Shown here piece by piece: positions 1 to 7,278 of a stretch of 32,136 nucleotides of DNA. Within the stretch, counting starts at the first letter, position 1. Each line of letters opens with the position of its first letter. Made by a program: the position numbers and the translations under genes. The notes below the pieces were generated by a model. That model searched no databases and was not told where the DNA came from. It was given only the letters and a program-made list of their open reading frames with translations. The stretch comes from Clostridiales bacterium (lineage in GTDB: Bacteria; Bacillota; Clostridia; Saccharofermentanales; DTU023): assembly GCA_004556925.1 (NCBI GenBank), contig SFFI01000019.1, forward strand, positions 1 to 32,136. Direction: 5' to 3'.

Positions 1-70
1 TGACCTTGCCCACCAACAATGCCGCCTAGCCAAAGCAGCTTAGGATAGAAATTAAAGAAAGGCAATTACG

Positions 71-196
71 AATTTACACACTATTGGGGACTTGACTTTC
101 ACTAGTTGCAAAAATGTCGGGCGGCCCACCCATTAGTTGCAAAAATGCCCGAGAATTCAGAATTCCGAAAGTCAAGTCCGCAATAGTGTGTAAATT
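71..196. repeat. 126-bp near-perfect palindrome (30-bp inverted arms around a 66-nt core)
   Basis: Arms 71-100 and 167-196 are reverse complements at 29 of 30 positions; the single mismatch is near the middle of the arm. The 66-nt core (101-166) contains two direct copies of TAGTTGCAAAAATG. The arms contain a GTCCG...GTGTAAA pattern that, from memory, resembles terminal repeats of IS256-family elements, but here the GTGTAAA side faces outward, as it would at a junction of two element ends. No flanking target duplication is visible. It could be a MITE-like relic or a junction left by two lost insertions. Confidence 0.75.
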
Positions 197-385
197 GGTT
201 GGCAAGTCCGCTAAAACAGGGGTTTGCTAACCTTTTTCCGGCTCACATTTGCTTTGGAAGCTAAATAATAGTTGGCAGATCGTCTAAAGCAAGACTTTGC
301 CAACTCTTTTCGGGGCAACCCCATGCAGGGATAGCAAAAAAAGAGTTGGCAAGTTCGCGAAATCAGGGGTTTGCCAACCTTTTTT
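197..385 (+). repeat. Copy 1 of a 189-nt block with three terminator-like hairpins
   Basis: Three stem-loops are built from the same arm pair GTTGGCAA/TTGCCAAC: 197-232, 270-305 and 345-379. Each is followed on the plus strand by a T-run (T5, CTTTT, T6). The 3' arm of the second hairpin (297-310) and the 5' arm of the third (339-352) form an alternative perfect 14-bp stem, so the structures are mutually exclusive. The small open frames through this block show no coding features and arise from the repetition. Confidence 0.8.
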
Positions 386-417
386 GGCCCGGCCGAGCCG
401 GTTTAGCGGCAGATTTA

Positions 418-607
418 GGTTGGCAAGTCCGCTAAAACAGGGGTTTGCCAACCTTTTTCCGGCTCACATTTGCTTGGGGAAGCCAAATAATAGTTGGCAG
501 ATCGTCTAAAGCAAGACTTTGCCAACTCTTTTCGGGGCAACCCCATGCAGGGATAGCAAAAAAAGAGTTGGCAAGTTCGCTAAATCAGGGGTTTGCCAAC
601 CTTTTTC
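418..607 (+). repeat. Copy 2 of the 189-nt hairpin block
   Basis: Nearly identical to 197-385, displaced by 221-222 nt because of one single-base indel. It lies 32 nt after copy 1, across a GC-rich spacer. The same three hairpins are at 418-453, 492-527 and 567-601, each followed by a T-run; the alternative 14-bp stem is at 519-532 with 561-574. The first hairpin of copy 1 has a mismatch (TTGCTAACC) that is perfect here, so this copy has the better-preserved arms. Confidence 0.8.
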
Positions 608-726
608 CGGCTCGCTGGGCTGGCCCATAGAATCACAAATAAGGTGGAATGTCATTTTGAGGCGTGTCCTGTTTACTTTGGCAATTAACTTCAACAAGTT
701 TACTCTGTCGTTAGAGAGAATTGCAC
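608..726. other. Non-coding stretch between repeat block and tRNA promoter
   Basis: I see no gene, hairpin or repeat of note here. It connects the repeat field to the tRNA-Gln promoter. Confidence 0.5.
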
Positions 727-755
727 TTGCAGAAAAGTGGCGCTTGTGCTAATCT
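727..755 (+). promoter_or_regulatory. Promoter of tRNA-Gln
   Basis: A -35 box TTGCAG (727-732), 17-nt spacing and a -10 box TAATCT (750-755) preceded by TG one base upstream (extended -10). Transcription would start near 762. A small hairpin AGGC-GAAA-GCCT (768-779) with a GNRA-type loop sits in the leader just before the mature tRNA end. Confidence 0.7.
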
Positions 756-786
756 TTTCAAGCATCAAGGCGAAAGCCTCCTAGAT

Positions 787-860
787 TGCCGATTAGTGTA
801 ACGGTAGCACACTTGACTCTGACTCAATCAGCCAAGGTTCGAATCCTTGATCGGCAGCCA
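787..860 (+). tRNA. tRNA-Gln, anticodon CUG
   Basis: A full cloverleaf of 74 nt with encoded CCA. The acceptor stem pairs TGCCGAT (787-793) with ATCGGCA (850-856), with discriminator G857 and CCA 858-860. The D-stem is GTGT/GCAC, and the T-arm is CAAGG-TTCGAAT-CCTTG (833-849). The anticodon loop 817-823 reads CTCTGAC, giving anticodon CTG at 819-821, which reads CAG (Gln). The U1-A72 pair is typical of bacterial tRNA-Gln. The outermost anticodon-stem pair (812/828) is a C-T mismatch. Confidence 0.93.
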
Positions 861-864
861 ATAG

Positions 865-899
865 AGCCTCCTAAAGCTTATAGTTTTAGGGGGCTTTTT
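865..899 (+). terminator. Rho-independent terminator of tRNA-Gln
   Basis: An 11-bp stem (865-875 with 885-895, one wobble pair), a 9-nt loop and a T-run directly after. It ends 16 nt before the ABC-F start codon. If there is no separate promoter for ABC-F, which I cannot see in the short gap, the gene depends on readthrough of this terminator. Confidence 0.85.
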
Positions 900-915
900 A
901 GTTTAAGATAAGGCT

Positions 916-2913
916 ATGTCTCTTTTAACACTCAACCATGTCGCTAAAACCTATGCCAACCAAGAGGTCCTCAGGGATGTTAATTTAAGTTTGGATCGTG
1001 GTGACCGCTTGGGTCTGATTGGCCATAATGGGTCAGGGAAAACGACCCTCTTGCGGCTTATTGCTGGTAAGGAAGATCCAGATGCGGATAAGGGCAGGGT
1101 CCACATAGCTGATTCGGTTATTTGCCAGTATTTGGAGCAGGAATTTAGCCAAGATGACTTAGACCGTGATGCCCTAGAGCATCCGGAATTTCGCGCCCTT
1201 CAAGAAGAGTTGGCAAAGCTTGAGGCCGCAATGGCGCAAGAACCTGAGAATTCCCAGCTTCTGGCCCGTTATGCAGAAATCAATGCCAACTTTGCCGCTA
1301 AGGGGGCCTGGGACTATCCTTACCGCCTGGCCCAGGCTGCTGCAGGACTGGGCTTGAGCCTAGAAAAAGTCAAGCGTAACCGCGCCTTGCTGTCTGGAGG
1401 CGAACGCATGCGCTTGGCTTTAGCCTCGCTCCTCGTTGAAGATGCAGACCTCCTGCTTTTGGACGAACCCACCAACCATCTGGATATTGAGGCCATTGAA
1501 TGGCTTTCCATTTACTTAGCACAAACGAAAGCCGCCATGATCGTGGTCTCTCACGACCGGGCCTTTTTGGATAGTGTCACCAATCTTACAGCCGAGCTGA
1601 ATCACGGCAAACTGACCCTATACCGGGGCAATTATTCACAATTTAAAGTCATCCAAAGCCAAGACCAACTCCGTCTTTCTCGGGAAGCTAGCAAGCTACA
1701 GAAGGCCATTGACCATGAGTCCGAGGTTGTACAAACACTTTACTCTCATCGCAAAATTGCCTCCTACCATTCGCGACAAAAGAAGCTGGAAAAATTGCAA
1801 GATGCCCTCACAAAGGTTAAGGAGGACGCTAAGGTCGTCACGCCGCGTTTCAAGCTTACCTATCTATCTGAGGCTGATCCCGGCAAGCCAGGTCAACTTC
1901 TTATTTCAGGGCAGGGGGTTAGTGTACGCTTCCCAGATGCCGATGAAGATCTCTTCGAGCCAGTAGATATAGAAATCCACTCTGGACAGCGTATTCTCAT
2001 CTGCGGTCCCAACGGCTGCGGCAAGACCAATCTGCTTAAGTGCCTGGCAGCCGAAAACCCCTATTTAGTTGGCGATATTCGCCTCCTGCCCGGTTTGCGC
2101 TTTGCCAGCCTCGCTCAATGGCAGCGCTTTGAAGACCAAGAACAAGAAGTCCTGACTTGTCTGATGGCAGCCAACGATCGGCTAACCCCAGGCCAGGCCC
2201 AAGAAGTGCTGGCCGCCTACGGTTTTTTCCACACAGACTTGCAGAAACGTCTCAAGGACCTCTCTGGAGGAGAAAAATCACGCCTCGCCCTGGCCTGCAT
2301 TCTCCAGCACCAGCCTGACCTCCTCTTCCTAGATGAACCGACCAACCATTTAGATATTAGGTCCTCTGAGATTCTGGAGTCTGCTCTGAAGGACTTCAAA
2401 GGCACCCTTGTCGCCGTCAGCCACGACCGGTATTTTATCCAAACCCTGGCGGAGCAGGTGTGGGGTTTTTTAGGCCGAGAGATTCAAAGCTTTTATTCCT
2501 ATCCTTCTTATCGGCAGGCAGTCCAAGCCTGGCAACAGCAAGCTGCCAAGGCGGAGAAAAAAGGGTCGGACCAGGCGGATAAGCCCTCGGATGTCCTATC
2601 CGGTCAGGCGGAAGGCCCGCATTTCAGCCCAAGCGAACTCAAGCTGTGGCCTGACTTGGCCAAGCTGCCATGGACCAACAGGTCTAAACAGGCAGAGAGA
2701 CAGGTTCGCGCGCAAGGGGCTGCAGCCCTCCGGGCCATGGAAAAAGAAATTGCCGATTTAGAAGCCTCCGGGGCTGAATTAGAAGCCCTCTTTGGCAAAA
2801 AAGACAGCCAAGAACTCTATGAACAATACGGCCACCAACAAATCCGCCTTGAGGGCCTGTTGAATCTTTACATAAAATTAGATGAGATTCTAGATAACTA
2901 CCGGCCGAATTAG
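916..2913 (+). CDS. ABC-F family ATPase (translation factor type)
   Basis: A 665-aa protein with two ABC ATPase domains and no membrane segments, the ABC-F layout. Members bind the ribosome E site and act in translation quality control or antibiotic protection. Domain 1 has Walker A GHNGSGKT (36-43), signature LSGGE (159-163) and Walker B followed by DEPTNHLD. A charged linker (about 240-310) follows. Domain 2 has GPNGCGKT (364-371), LSGGE (449-453) and DEPTNHLD. The C-terminal extension (about 540-665) is charged and predicted helical, as in Uup/YdiF-like members. Start: ATG 916 with a weak AAGG just upstream, and the beta-strand start MSLLTLNHV fits the family. It follows the tRNA terminator and is convergent with the CYTH-flavoprotein gene. 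The subgroup (EttA-, Uup-, YdiF-like or resistance) cannot be settled by eye. Confidence 0.93.
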   Translation: MSLLTLNHVAKTYANQEVLRDVNLSLDRGDRLGLIGHNGSGKTTLLRLIAGKEDPDADKGRVHIADSVICQYLEQEFSQDDLDRDALEHPEFRALQEELAKLEAAMAQEPENSQLLARYAEINANFAAKGAWDYPYRLAQAAAGLGLSLEKVKRNRALLSGGERMRLALASLLVEDADLLLLDEPTNHLDIEAIEWLSIYLAQTKAAMIVVSHDRAFLDSVTNLTAELNHGKLTLYRGNYSQFKVIQSQDQLRLSREASKLQKAIDHESEVVQTLYSHRKIASYHSRQKKLEKLQDALTKVKEDAKVVTPRFKLTYLSEADPGKPGQLLISGQGVSVRFPDADEDLFEPVDIEIHSGQRILICGPNGCGKTNLLKCLAAENPYLVGDIRLLPGLRFASLAQWQRFEDQEQEVLTCLMAANDRLTPGQAQEVLAAYGFFHTDLQKRLKDLSGGEKSRLALACILQHQPDLLFLDEPTNHLDIRSSEILESALKDFKGTLVAVSHDRYFIQTLAEQVWGFLGREIQSFYSYPSYRQAVQAWQQQAAKAEKKGSDQADKPSDVLSGQAEGPHFSPSELKLWPDLAKLPWTNRSKQAERQVRAQGAAALRAMEKEIADLEASGAELEALFGKKDSQELYEQYGHQQIRLEGLLNLYIKLDEILDNYRPN

Positions 2914-2932
2914 GGGCAAAATTAGGGCCGAA

Positions 2933-3124
2933 TTAGATCAGTGATCTCTGTTTGGCCAGACCAGTTAGATCAGTGATCTCCGCTTGACCAGCCCCGTTAG
3001 GTCAGCTAGCGCCGCTTGGCCAGCCCGGCTAGGTTAGTGATCTCCGCTTGACCAGCCCAGATAGGTCAGTGATCGCCGCTTGACCAGCCCAGATAGGTCA
3101 GTGATCGCCGCTTGGCCAGCCCGG
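2933..3124. repeat. Six tandem 32-nt repeats across the 3' end of the CYTH-flavoprotein gene
   Basis: Six consecutive units of exactly 32 nt (starts 2933, 2965, 2997, 3029, 3061, 3093), of the form TAGGTCAGTGATC-(T/G)-CCGCTTG-(A/G)-CCAGCCC. Units 5 and 6 are almost identical; outer units are more diverged. The last unit plus the adjoining sequence encode the conserved C-terminal GYRAGQAA segment of the flavoprotein on the minus strand. Because 32 is not a multiple of three, each further unit is read in a new frame before the stop at 3034. There are no spacers, so it is not a CRISPR array. Confidence 0.9.
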
Positions 3125-5094
3125 TAGCCGCTGGCCAAGGCAAAGTGTAAATTATAGCCGCCACAAAAACCAACCACGTCTAGGGCTTCTCCACAGACAT
3201 AGGCGCCCGGATAGGCCTTGAGGCTGTAGTCCTGGCGGATAGCACTGAGGTCCAGCCCACCTCTAGCTACTTGAGCATCTGCGAAAGACTTCAGGCCTCT
3301 CAGCTTCAGGGGATAGGCTTTCAACTTGTAGGCTAAGCTACGGGCCAGCTTGGGTTCGGCCTGAGCATCAAGCTTGACACCTAGGTCAGCCAAGATAGCC
3401 TGACTCAGCCTGGTGGGTAAATAAGAAGCCAACAGGAGTCTCCAGCTTAGTTTCCAGCCATAAGACCGGCCCTTATCTGCTAGGGCCTTGGCTAAATCGC
3501 CTGCCTGCCAGTGCGGGAAAAAATCCAGACTTAGCGTAAGGGCCTGGTCAAAAATCCATTCTCCTTGAGGATCGACTTGAGAATCGGCCTGAGGGTCGGC
3601 CTGAGGCTCGGCCTGGGCAAAGCTCCCCTTCTCCCCGCCTAGCACATTAGCTAAATCCATGGCAGCAATACCAGAGAGAGCCCCCTTGTTAAATAAAAAT
3701 TCCCCCTGGCTAGTCACACCTGATGCCAGTGTAGCCGTGGCTTTAACCCGGGTACCCAAGACTTGGCTCAGCTGGGTTTGTGGATCTAAAAGCAAGCCAC
3801 AAAGGCCGGGACGGAAGGTTTGGCACGGCAACTCCCAAACTTTAGCAAGTGCAGTCATCGACCAATTCCCCCCCAGGGCAGGGCTGGCCGGAGAGCCTAA
3901 GGCGAGGATGAGAGATTTTGCCCTAAAAATCTGCCCTGCCTGGTCTAACAGGTAATAGGTCTGGCCCTCATATTCTGGCGGGTAGATCTGGCAAATCTCT
4001 GTTGCGGTCTGCAGATGAACCTGCAAACTTTCTAGACGCGCAAGCAGTAAGTCCCGCACGGCTCGGGCCTCCTCGGCCTGTGGATAAATCCGGCCGGCTT
4101 CATCAGATGTCCAAGCCAGACCTATTTCCCGGCAAAAATGATGCGTAAACTTTCGGGGAATTTGCTCAATGAAGGGCTTCAGCTGACCCGGATCCTGAGA
4201 CAGGTATTGATCAGATTTAGGCGCTTGGTTAGAGAGATTGCAGCGGCCATTTCCCGAGGCTAAAATTTTGCGGCCGGCTTCTTTTTCTTTATCCAGGATG
4301 AGGATACGGGCCTGTAGCTTTTCCGCCTCCGCTTTGAGGCCCGCCCCGATACCCGCGGCAAGTCCTGCGGGACCTGCGCCTAAAATAATCAGGTCATAGG
4401 GAGCATGCAGGGCCCTAACCTGCTTTGACCAGGCCTGCGGCCCTAGAGGCCTCAGGGTTTGCAAGTCAGAAATAAGGTCCTCTAAGTTCTGACGATTCCC
4501 CGCCTTCAGCTCCAATTCCAACTCAGCAAAGGCCTCATCCTCCAAACCAGGATGTTGAAAATAGCCCTTGTCCAAAGCCCACTCTACCTGGGTCCCTCCC
4601 CTCCATAAGTTCCCTTTTTGACGGGTGAAGCGACTGGCTGCCAAGAGGACCACCTGGCCTGCTGCCAAAATTTCCCAGACTGGGGCCAATGCCTGGTCTT
4701 GAGAAGTCAGTATGCGGACACGGTCCCAGGCCAAATCTTCATAGTCTTGGGGCTTGAAGTCCAGAGAGCCAGATTCTAGTAGGACCTCCTCCCACTCTTC
4801 ACGAGTTACGATCCCTTCCCGGTCGAACTTAGGAGCCTTCTGTTCTGGATCTTGAGACCTGAGATGACGCTTGATGGTTAAGACTAAGCGCCGTCCCTCC
4901 AGCCGCAGGCGCAGACTAAAGCCAGCTTGATGAAGGCTGGCCTCGGGGGTATCGTAATAAAAGGCTGCCAGGGAATCCGTCCTATCATGCGGGTCTGGCT
5001 GCCAGCCCACCAGGTCCTGGGGCCGGCAAAAGCGCTCCTGCCAAAATTCCCAATCTTCAGCCTTGCTCAGTTGGAATTTAGCTTCTATTTCCAT
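3034..5094 (-). CDS. CYTH domain fused to an HI0933/BaiN-type FAD flavoprotein
   Basis: A 686-aa protein in two parts. Residues 1 to about 225 are a CYTH (triphosphate tunnel) domain: the start MEIEAKF gives the ExExK signature (E2, E4, K6), followed by basic tunnel strands (R62, R64, K75), an LDKG turn (174-177) and ELELELK (191-197). CYTH enzymes act on inorganic triphosphate, thiamine triphosphate or similar substrates with a divalent metal. Residues from about 232 are an HI0933/YhiN/BaiN-type oxidoreductase: dinucleotide fold GAGPAG (239-244), then GRKILASGNGRCNLSN, and the C-terminal FAD-contact region VVGFCGGYN plus GYRAGQAA. The usual protein ends near AGQAA; the last 25 or so residues come from the 32-nt repeats read out of frame. 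The start overlaps the end of the preceding DUF5711 gene by 10 nt. The fusion and its biochemical link are unexplained. Confidence 0.88.
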   Translation of the reverse strand: MEIEAKFQLSKAEDWEFWQERFCRPQDLVGWQPDPHDRTDSLAAFYYDTPEASLHQAGFSLRLRLEGRRLVLTIKRHLRSQDPEQKAPKFDREGIVTREEWEEVLLESGSLDFKPQDYEDLAWDRVRILTSQDQALAPVWEILAAGQVVLLAASRFTRQKGNLWRGGTQVEWALDKGYFQHPGLEDEAFAELELELKAGNRQNLEDLISDLQTLRPLGPQAWSKQVRALHAPYDLIILGAGPAGLAAGIGAGLKAEAEKLQARILILDKEKEAGRKILASGNGRCNLSNQAPKSDQYLSQDPGQLKPFIEQIPRKFTHHFCREIGLAWTSDEAGRIYPQAEEARAVRDLLLARLESLQVHLQTATEICQIYPPEYEGQTYYLLDQAGQIFRAKSLILALGSPASPALGGNWSMTALAKVWELPCQTFRPGLCGLLLDPQTQLSQVLGTRVKATATLASGVTSQGEFLFNKGALSGIAAMDLANVLGGEKGSFAQAEPQADPQADSQVDPQGEWIFDQALTLSLDFFPHWQAGDLAKALADKGRSYGWKLSWRLLLASYLPTRLSQAILADLGVKLDAQAEPKLARSLAYKLKAYPLKLRGLKSFADAQVARGGLDLSAIRQDYSLKAYPGAYVCGEALDVVGFCGGYNLHFALASGYRAGQAAITDLSGLVKRRSLTYLGWSSGDH

Positions 5095-6260
5095 GGGACC
5101 ATGTGGGCACTGTGGCTGGTCACCACATTGGCTTCCTTGCCGGCATAAAAGTTATAGGCCAGGATTTCACCATCCATGGCTTGAGCCTGGCCCAGGCTCA
5201 TGCTGGCCAGGTCTATCGTATACAAGAGATTATCTGCTGCATAAACAATTTTCGTATAGTCAGGACTCATGTGGATATGGGCAGCCCTACCAATCTGGTC
5301 TGCTAGCTCCTCTAGGCCATTCGAGGCAGAAAACTTATAGAGGCCATTAAAGGCATCCGGTTGCGCATTGCCTAGGATCACCAAGTCCGGGCCTTGGGGG
5401 AATACCGCCAGGATGGAAGATAATTCTGCATCTAAGACATTTTCTTCCTGGTCGAAATCAAGTTTAACCACATGGTTTGCAGAATAAATGATGGGTAGGC
5501 CGTCTTGATCATGCTCTAAGCCATAAAATAAAGCGTTATAAGCCTCTACGACCTTTTGTGCAACCAGGCCTCCCTCCAGATCATAGCGCCTGACCAAGGT
5601 CTTCATGTTGGAGGAGGCGGTGTTCAAAATGAGGACATCTAGGTAGTTCCCGTCGGGACTGAACTGAAGATTTAAAGCATTACCAGACTTGGCAAAGCTG
5701 AGGGTCAAAATTTTCTTACCCTCTGGACTTACCAGGTGAACCAAGGCCTTATCATCCGCTTGCTCGTCCAAAAAAGCCCAATAACCCTTCTTGCTCAGGC
5801 TAGCCCGCACAAAACTTGAATCCAGGTGCACTTCAAAAACCAGGCCGTTTGGATTAACGACCACAACTTGGCCACCTTCGCGGTCCCCCACAATCAGGCA
5901 GTTATCCATCAGCTGGACGCTGGGTCGAGTCATATTGAGGGCGTGGGCAAAAATCTGGCGACCCTGGTAGTCTTCACAAACCAGCTCTTCCCGGCTAACA
6001 AAGACCAGCTTGTCCGCTAAAGGATAGGTCCGACGGGCAAGGTTAGCCTCTAGGTCGCGGGATTGATGCGCTTGAAAGGCTTCAGGGCCGCGAATAGCAT
6101 GTTCTACCTGGCCGCGGGGTATTATGACCAAAACTAAAATCAGCAAAAACAGGCTGATCAGGGTTAAGGCAGCCAGAAAAATGACACGGGACTTATTAAA
6201 GTGACTGAGCCACCCCCTGGGCTTGCCCTGGGGAGAAGGCCCTGGCTTGACTGTTGGCAT
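5085..6260 (-). CDS. DUF5711-like membrane-anchored protein, probable beta-propeller
   Basis: A 391-aa protein with a short basic, proline-rich N-terminus, one hydrophobic segment (about 26-48) and a long C-terminal domain made of alternating beta-type stretches. Motifs such as SPDGNYL and MSPDYTKIVYA are typical WD40/YVTN-like propeller turns. It resembles DUF5711, a clostridial family of unknown function. The domain should lie outside the membrane (N-in topology with a positive N-terminus). ATG 6260 directly follows the thioesterase stop codon, with a GAGGAGAAG ribosome-binding site inside that gene, so the two are translationally coupled. The family assignment is from recall; the propeller is an inference from sequence texture. 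Confidence 0.65.
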   Translation of the reverse strand: MPTVKPGPSPQGKPRGWLSHFNKSRVIFLAALTLISLFLLILVLVIIPRGQVEHAIRGPEAFQAHQSRDLEANLARRTYPLADKLVFVSREELVCEDYQGRQIFAHALNMTRPSVQLMDNCLIVGDREGGQVVVVNPNGLVFEVHLDSSFVRASLSKKGYWAFLDEQADDKALVHLVSPEGKKILTLSFAKSGNALNLQFSPDGNYLDVLILNTASSNMKTLVRRYDLEGGLVAQKVVEAYNALFYGLEHDQDGLPIIYSANHVVKLDFDQEENVLDAELSSILAVFPQGPDLVILGNAQPDAFNGLYKFSASNGLEELADQIGRAAHIHMSPDYTKIVYAADNLLYTIDLASMSLGQAQAMDGEILAYNFYAGKEANVVTSHSAHMVPWK

Positions 6261-7142
6261 CTATGACTTCTCCTCTAAGACAATCAACGCTCGAAAGGCT
6301 AGGTCCAATTTGTCCTCTATCTTTTGGTGGCCTGTAAGCTCCCAGGACTGGGTAGGAGCCTGGGACGAAAAATCTATGTCTTGACCCTGGAATAGGCAAG
6401 CGTGGCTGCTAGGCTGGTTGGCTTCGGCTTGCTTCAGGCTGAGGGTTAAGGTTTGGCCAGCCCTCACTTCCGCCACATAATTGCAGTGGATCTCTCTGAC
6501 CTGATAGTCGATCAAGGGCAAGTCCCGGCTCGCGAAATAGGACCACAGGCAGTCCATGGCCAGGCTGATATAGTTCACATTGTTGAGATGGTAGTTATCA
6601 TCAAGAAGGCTATAGCCAATCGCGAAGTCTTGCTGGTACAAGGTTGCGGTTTTGCTGGGTTTTATCCGGAGGGTCCTAAAGGATAAACCGCGGTCTGGAG
6701 CACAATAGGCCTTATAGTCCTCCTCGCTTACTACCTCATAGGGTCGGAGTGGCTTTCTGCTGTCCCGGTCTACCAAAAACCAACGCGAAGACCCGTGGGC
6801 CACAAGTTGAGTTGCTTCCCGCCTCTCAGAAAATATAAGGTGAGAGCGCAAGAAATTGATACCTTTGATACCCGGCGACCAGGTTTCCGACAAGACCTGG
6901 CTGCCCTTTACTGGCCGGAGCCCCGTGAGATAGTAAGAGACGCTAGAGATCATCCATTTAATCTCTTGGGCCTCTAGGGCCTCTCGACCCAAGGAGGGGC
7001 AGAGTTCAATATCCTTCTCTGCCGCATTCTGACCAAGCATCAAAAGGGTATGGGGGAAAATTAAGCGTTCGAAATCACATTCAGACGGATGTAAGTCGGT
7101 TCGATAAAGCGTATGTTGATCTGCGGTGACCTGTGTAGACAT
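6261..7142 (-). CDS. Acyl-ACP thioesterase (FatA/FatB-like)
   Basis: A 293-aa double hot-dog protein of the acyl-ACP thioesterase family, which hydrolyses acyl-ACP to free fatty acid and ACP. The second hot-dog carries DDNYHLNNVNY (181-191), matching the D-x-N-x-H-x-N-N-x-x-Y active-site strand with N183 and H185. The N-terminal half has SSRWFLVDRDSRKP, the usual first hot-dog strand. I place the start at ATG 7142, with AAGGAAGAG upstream; a longer frame to a TTG at 7208 exists, but its first codons coincide with a good promoter (7180-7208). First gene of the operon with the DUF5711 and CYTH-flavoprotein genes, downstream of the groEL terminator. Chain-length preference cannot be read from the sequence. 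Confidence 0.88.
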   Translation of the reverse strand: MSTQVTADQHTLYRTDLHPSECDFERLIFPHTLLMLGQNAAEKDIELCPSLGREALEAQEIKWMISSVSYYLTGLRPVKGSQVLSETWSPGIKGINFLRSHLIFSERREATQLVAHGSSRWFLVDRDSRKPLRPYEVVSEEDYKAYCAPDRGLSFRTLRIKPSKTATLYQQDFAIGYSLLDDNYHLNNVNYISLAMDCLWSYFASRDLPLIDYQVREIHCNYVAEVRAGQTLTLSLKQAEANQPSSHACLFQGQDIDFSSQAPTQSWELTGHQKIEDKLDLAFRALIVLEEKS

Positions 7143-7179
7143 CTGCTGAACTCTTCCTTCTCTCGCCAAAGCTAGAGTT

Positions 7180-7208
7180 ATTATAAGTGTTTCGCCTGCC
7201 AGGGGCAA
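7180..7208 (-). promoter_or_regulatory. Promoter of thioesterase-DUF5711-CYTH operon
   Basis: On the minus strand, TTGCCC (7203-7208), a 17-nt spacer and TATAAT (7180-7185). It lies between the groEL terminator and the thioesterase start, and argues for the start at 7142 rather than 7208. Confidence 0.7.
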
Positions 7209-7216
7209 AGTCTGCT

Positions 7217-7252
7217 AAAAAAAGACTGCCTTTCCGCAGAAAGGCAGTCTTT
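7217..7252 (-). terminator. Terminator of groESL
   Basis: A perfect 13-bp stem (7221-7233 with 7240-7252) and a 6-nt loop, followed on the minus strand by seven T (7217-7223, overlapping the stem base). It lies 27 nt after the groEL stop. Confidence 0.9.
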
Positions 7253-7278
7253 GTAATTGATATATTCAGCCCTGGGCC

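Noticed and set aside
297..752. Small open frames with matching MPTLFGATPCRDSKKRV proteins in the left repeat field
   Set aside because: They follow from the duplicated hairpin block, lack ribosome-binding sites and read through structured, terminator-like DNA.
762..786. T-box or riboswitch before tRNA-Gln and the ABC-F gene
   Set aside because: Only a 4-bp hairpin lies upstream of the tRNA, and the terminator after it fits plain tRNA termination with no specifier or antiterminator elements.
2933..3124. CRISPR array
   Set aside because: The 32-nt units are directly contiguous with no unique spacers, part of the array is coding, and there are no cas genes.
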